A stretch of 41,991 nucleotides of DNA from UBA4742 sp002403895 (GTDB lineage: Bacteria > Actinomycetota > Acidimicrobiia > Acidimicrobiales > Acidimicrobilacustridaceae). The position numbers were made by a program, and so were the translations under genes. Location of the stretch: NCBI GenBank assembly GCA_036823295.1, contig DAISGD010000027.1:1-41991 (forward strand), written 5' to 3'. The notes under the pieces were generated by a model. The model had not been told where the DNA came from, did no database searches, and was given only the letters and a program-made list of their open reading frames with translations. Numbering within the stretch: the first letter of the stretch is position 1; every line of letters starts with the position of its first letter. Shown here in pieces: positions 41,224 through 41,991 of the stretch.

Positions 41224-41910
41224 ATGGGTGAACTCGTCGAATTCCCGAGCAACGGTCACGACGCCAGCGGCTATCTGGCCACGGCGCAGGGTGGATCCGG
41301 ACCGGGCCTGATCGTGATCCAGGAATGGTGGGGCCTGGTCGACCACATCAAGGATGTGTGCGACCGGTTCGCGGCCGAGGGCTTCACTGCGCTGGCGCCC
41401 GATCTGTACCACGGCGCCACCACCCGGGAGCCCGACGAGGCTGGCAAGCTCATGATGGCGCTCAACATGGAGACCGCGGCCAAGGACATGAGCGGCTCGG
41501 TCGACTACCTCCTGGGCCTCGACTCGGTGGCGGGTGACCAAGTGGGCGTGACCGGTTTCTGCATGGGCGGTGGCCTCGCTCTCATGCTGGCCGTGCAGCG
41601 ACCCGACGTCATCGGGGCGTGCGTGCCTTATTACGGCCTGATCCCGTGGGAACACGCCCAGCCCGACTGGTCGCAGCTCGATGCCCCAGTGCTCGGCCAC
41701 TACGCCGAGAACGACGGGTTCTTCACCCCCGAACTGGCCGCCCAGCTCCAAGAGCAGCTCCGGGGCCTGGGCAAGGACGCCACGCTGGTGGTGCACCCGG
41801 GAGTGGATCACGCCTTCTTCAACGACACTCGGCCTGAGGTGTACAACGAGGCGACCGCGGCCGCGGCATGGGAACAGACCATCGAGTTCCTGCGGGCCAA
41901 CCTGGCGTGA
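41224..41910 (+). CDS. Dienelactone hydrolase-family alpha/beta hydrolase
   Basis: The 228-residue product has the dienelactone hydrolase triad: the nucleophile Cys in GFCMGGGLALMLA (about residues 116-128), the Asp in ENDGFF (about 163-168) and the His in GVDHAFFND (about 197-205). LIVIQEWWGLVDHIKDVCDRFA is the oxyanion-region strand typical of the family. It hydrolyses lactones or short esters. The ATG at 41224 fits; the preceding ATG at 41215 adds three residues. Its TGA overlaps the GTG of the next gene. Confidence 0.9.
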   Translation: MGELVEFPSNGHDASGYLATAQGGSGPGLIVIQEWWGLVDHIKDVCDRFAAEGFTALAPDLYHGATTREPDEAGKLMMALNMETAAKDMSGSVDYLLGLDSVAGDQVGVTGFCMGGGLALMLAVQRPDVIGACVPYYGLIPWEHAQPDWSQLDAPVLGHYAENDGFFTPELAAQLQEQLRGLGKDATLVVHPGVDHAFFNDTRPEVYNEATAAAAWEQTIEFLRANLA

Positions 41911-41991
41911 CCGCCGGCATGGGTGGGGCCACCCCAGTCGATCGTTACCTCGAGCTGGGCTTGCGGCTCGGCCGCCACGTGGACGGGTTCG
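41907..41991 (+). CDS. Partial gene, N-terminus only
   Basis: A GTG at 41907 overlaps the stop of the hydrolase gene (GTGA) and opens a frame to the window edge. The 28 residues read TAGMGGATPVDRYLELGLRLGRHVDGF. The DRYLELGLRLGRHVDG style occurs at the start of some actinobacterial metallopeptidase-like proteins, but this is too short for a secure family call. The overlap implies translation together with the hydrolase. Confidence 0.55.
   Translation, partial: MTAGMGGATPVDRYLELGLRLGRHVDGF

Noticed and set aside
1..41991. CRISPR arrays, insertion sequences, rRNA genes or riboswitches
   Set aside because: I looked for regularly spaced repeats, transposase motifs, rRNA core sequences and leader structures near metB and found none that hold up.

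Overview
The window is about 42 kb of high-GC, gene-dense bacterial DNA. Frequent GTG starts, 4-nt stop/start overlaps, promoters that look leaderless, four luciferase-like (F420/flavin) oxidoreductases, a RipA-like NlpC/P60 protein and an SCO6745-type protein all point to Actinomycetota. Acidimicrobiia or a neighbouring class is my best guess. That placement is inference, because no rRNA or other taxonomic marker is present.

Region 1 (1-11.5 kb) looks like the right-hand part of an integrated island. A tyrosine integrase (10261-11421) sits just inside the 3' end of a tRNA-Leu(UAA) gene (11535-11620). The cargo is a metal (probably copper) resistance module: multicopper oxidase, CopB-like P1B ATPase with a one-base frameshift, cupredoxin, Met-rich lipoprotein, SHOCT protein, a small CC-containing membrane protein, a BlaI/CopY-type repressor and an M56 membrane protease. 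Six copies of a 13-bp near-palindrome (plus-strand CGACAkmCTGTmG) lie in front of six transcription units, including a cell-wall NlpC/P60 hydrolase. This suggests one repressor/protease pair controls the whole block. The left island end is not in the window.

Region 2 (11.7-20.1 kb) is chromosomal. It holds an endoglycoceramidase-like GH5 lipoprotein; an AsnO/VioC-like Fe(II)/2-oxoglutarate oxygenase with an extra N-terminal domain, divergent from a threonine-aldolase-family enzyme (a plausible beta-hydroxylation plus retro-aldol pair); an RpiR-type regulator; an OafA-type acyltransferase with a C-terminal SGNH domain; and NhaA.

Region 3 (20.2-30.4 kb) holds a fatty-acid desaturase behind a perfect TetR-type palindrome, a cystathionine gamma-synthase preceded by a relic of cystathionine beta-synthase, a phosphodiester glycosidase-like protein, and a TetR gene divergent from a three-gene operon (ferritin-like diiron protein plus two luciferase-like oxidoreductases) across a second perfect palindrome. 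Four luciferase-like genes fall within 10 kb.

Region 4 (30.4-42 kb) holds a pair of exported proteins ending in a strong hairpin, then lipid and central metabolism genes: SDR, SCO6745-family protein, acyl-CoA synthetase, ABC-F ATPase, fumarase FumC, a DUF2269-like membrane protein, an IF2B-like protein, a PPOX-class flavin/F420 protein, dienelactone hydrolase, and a gene running off the right edge. No rRNA, CRISPR array, insertion sequence or replication origin was seen.
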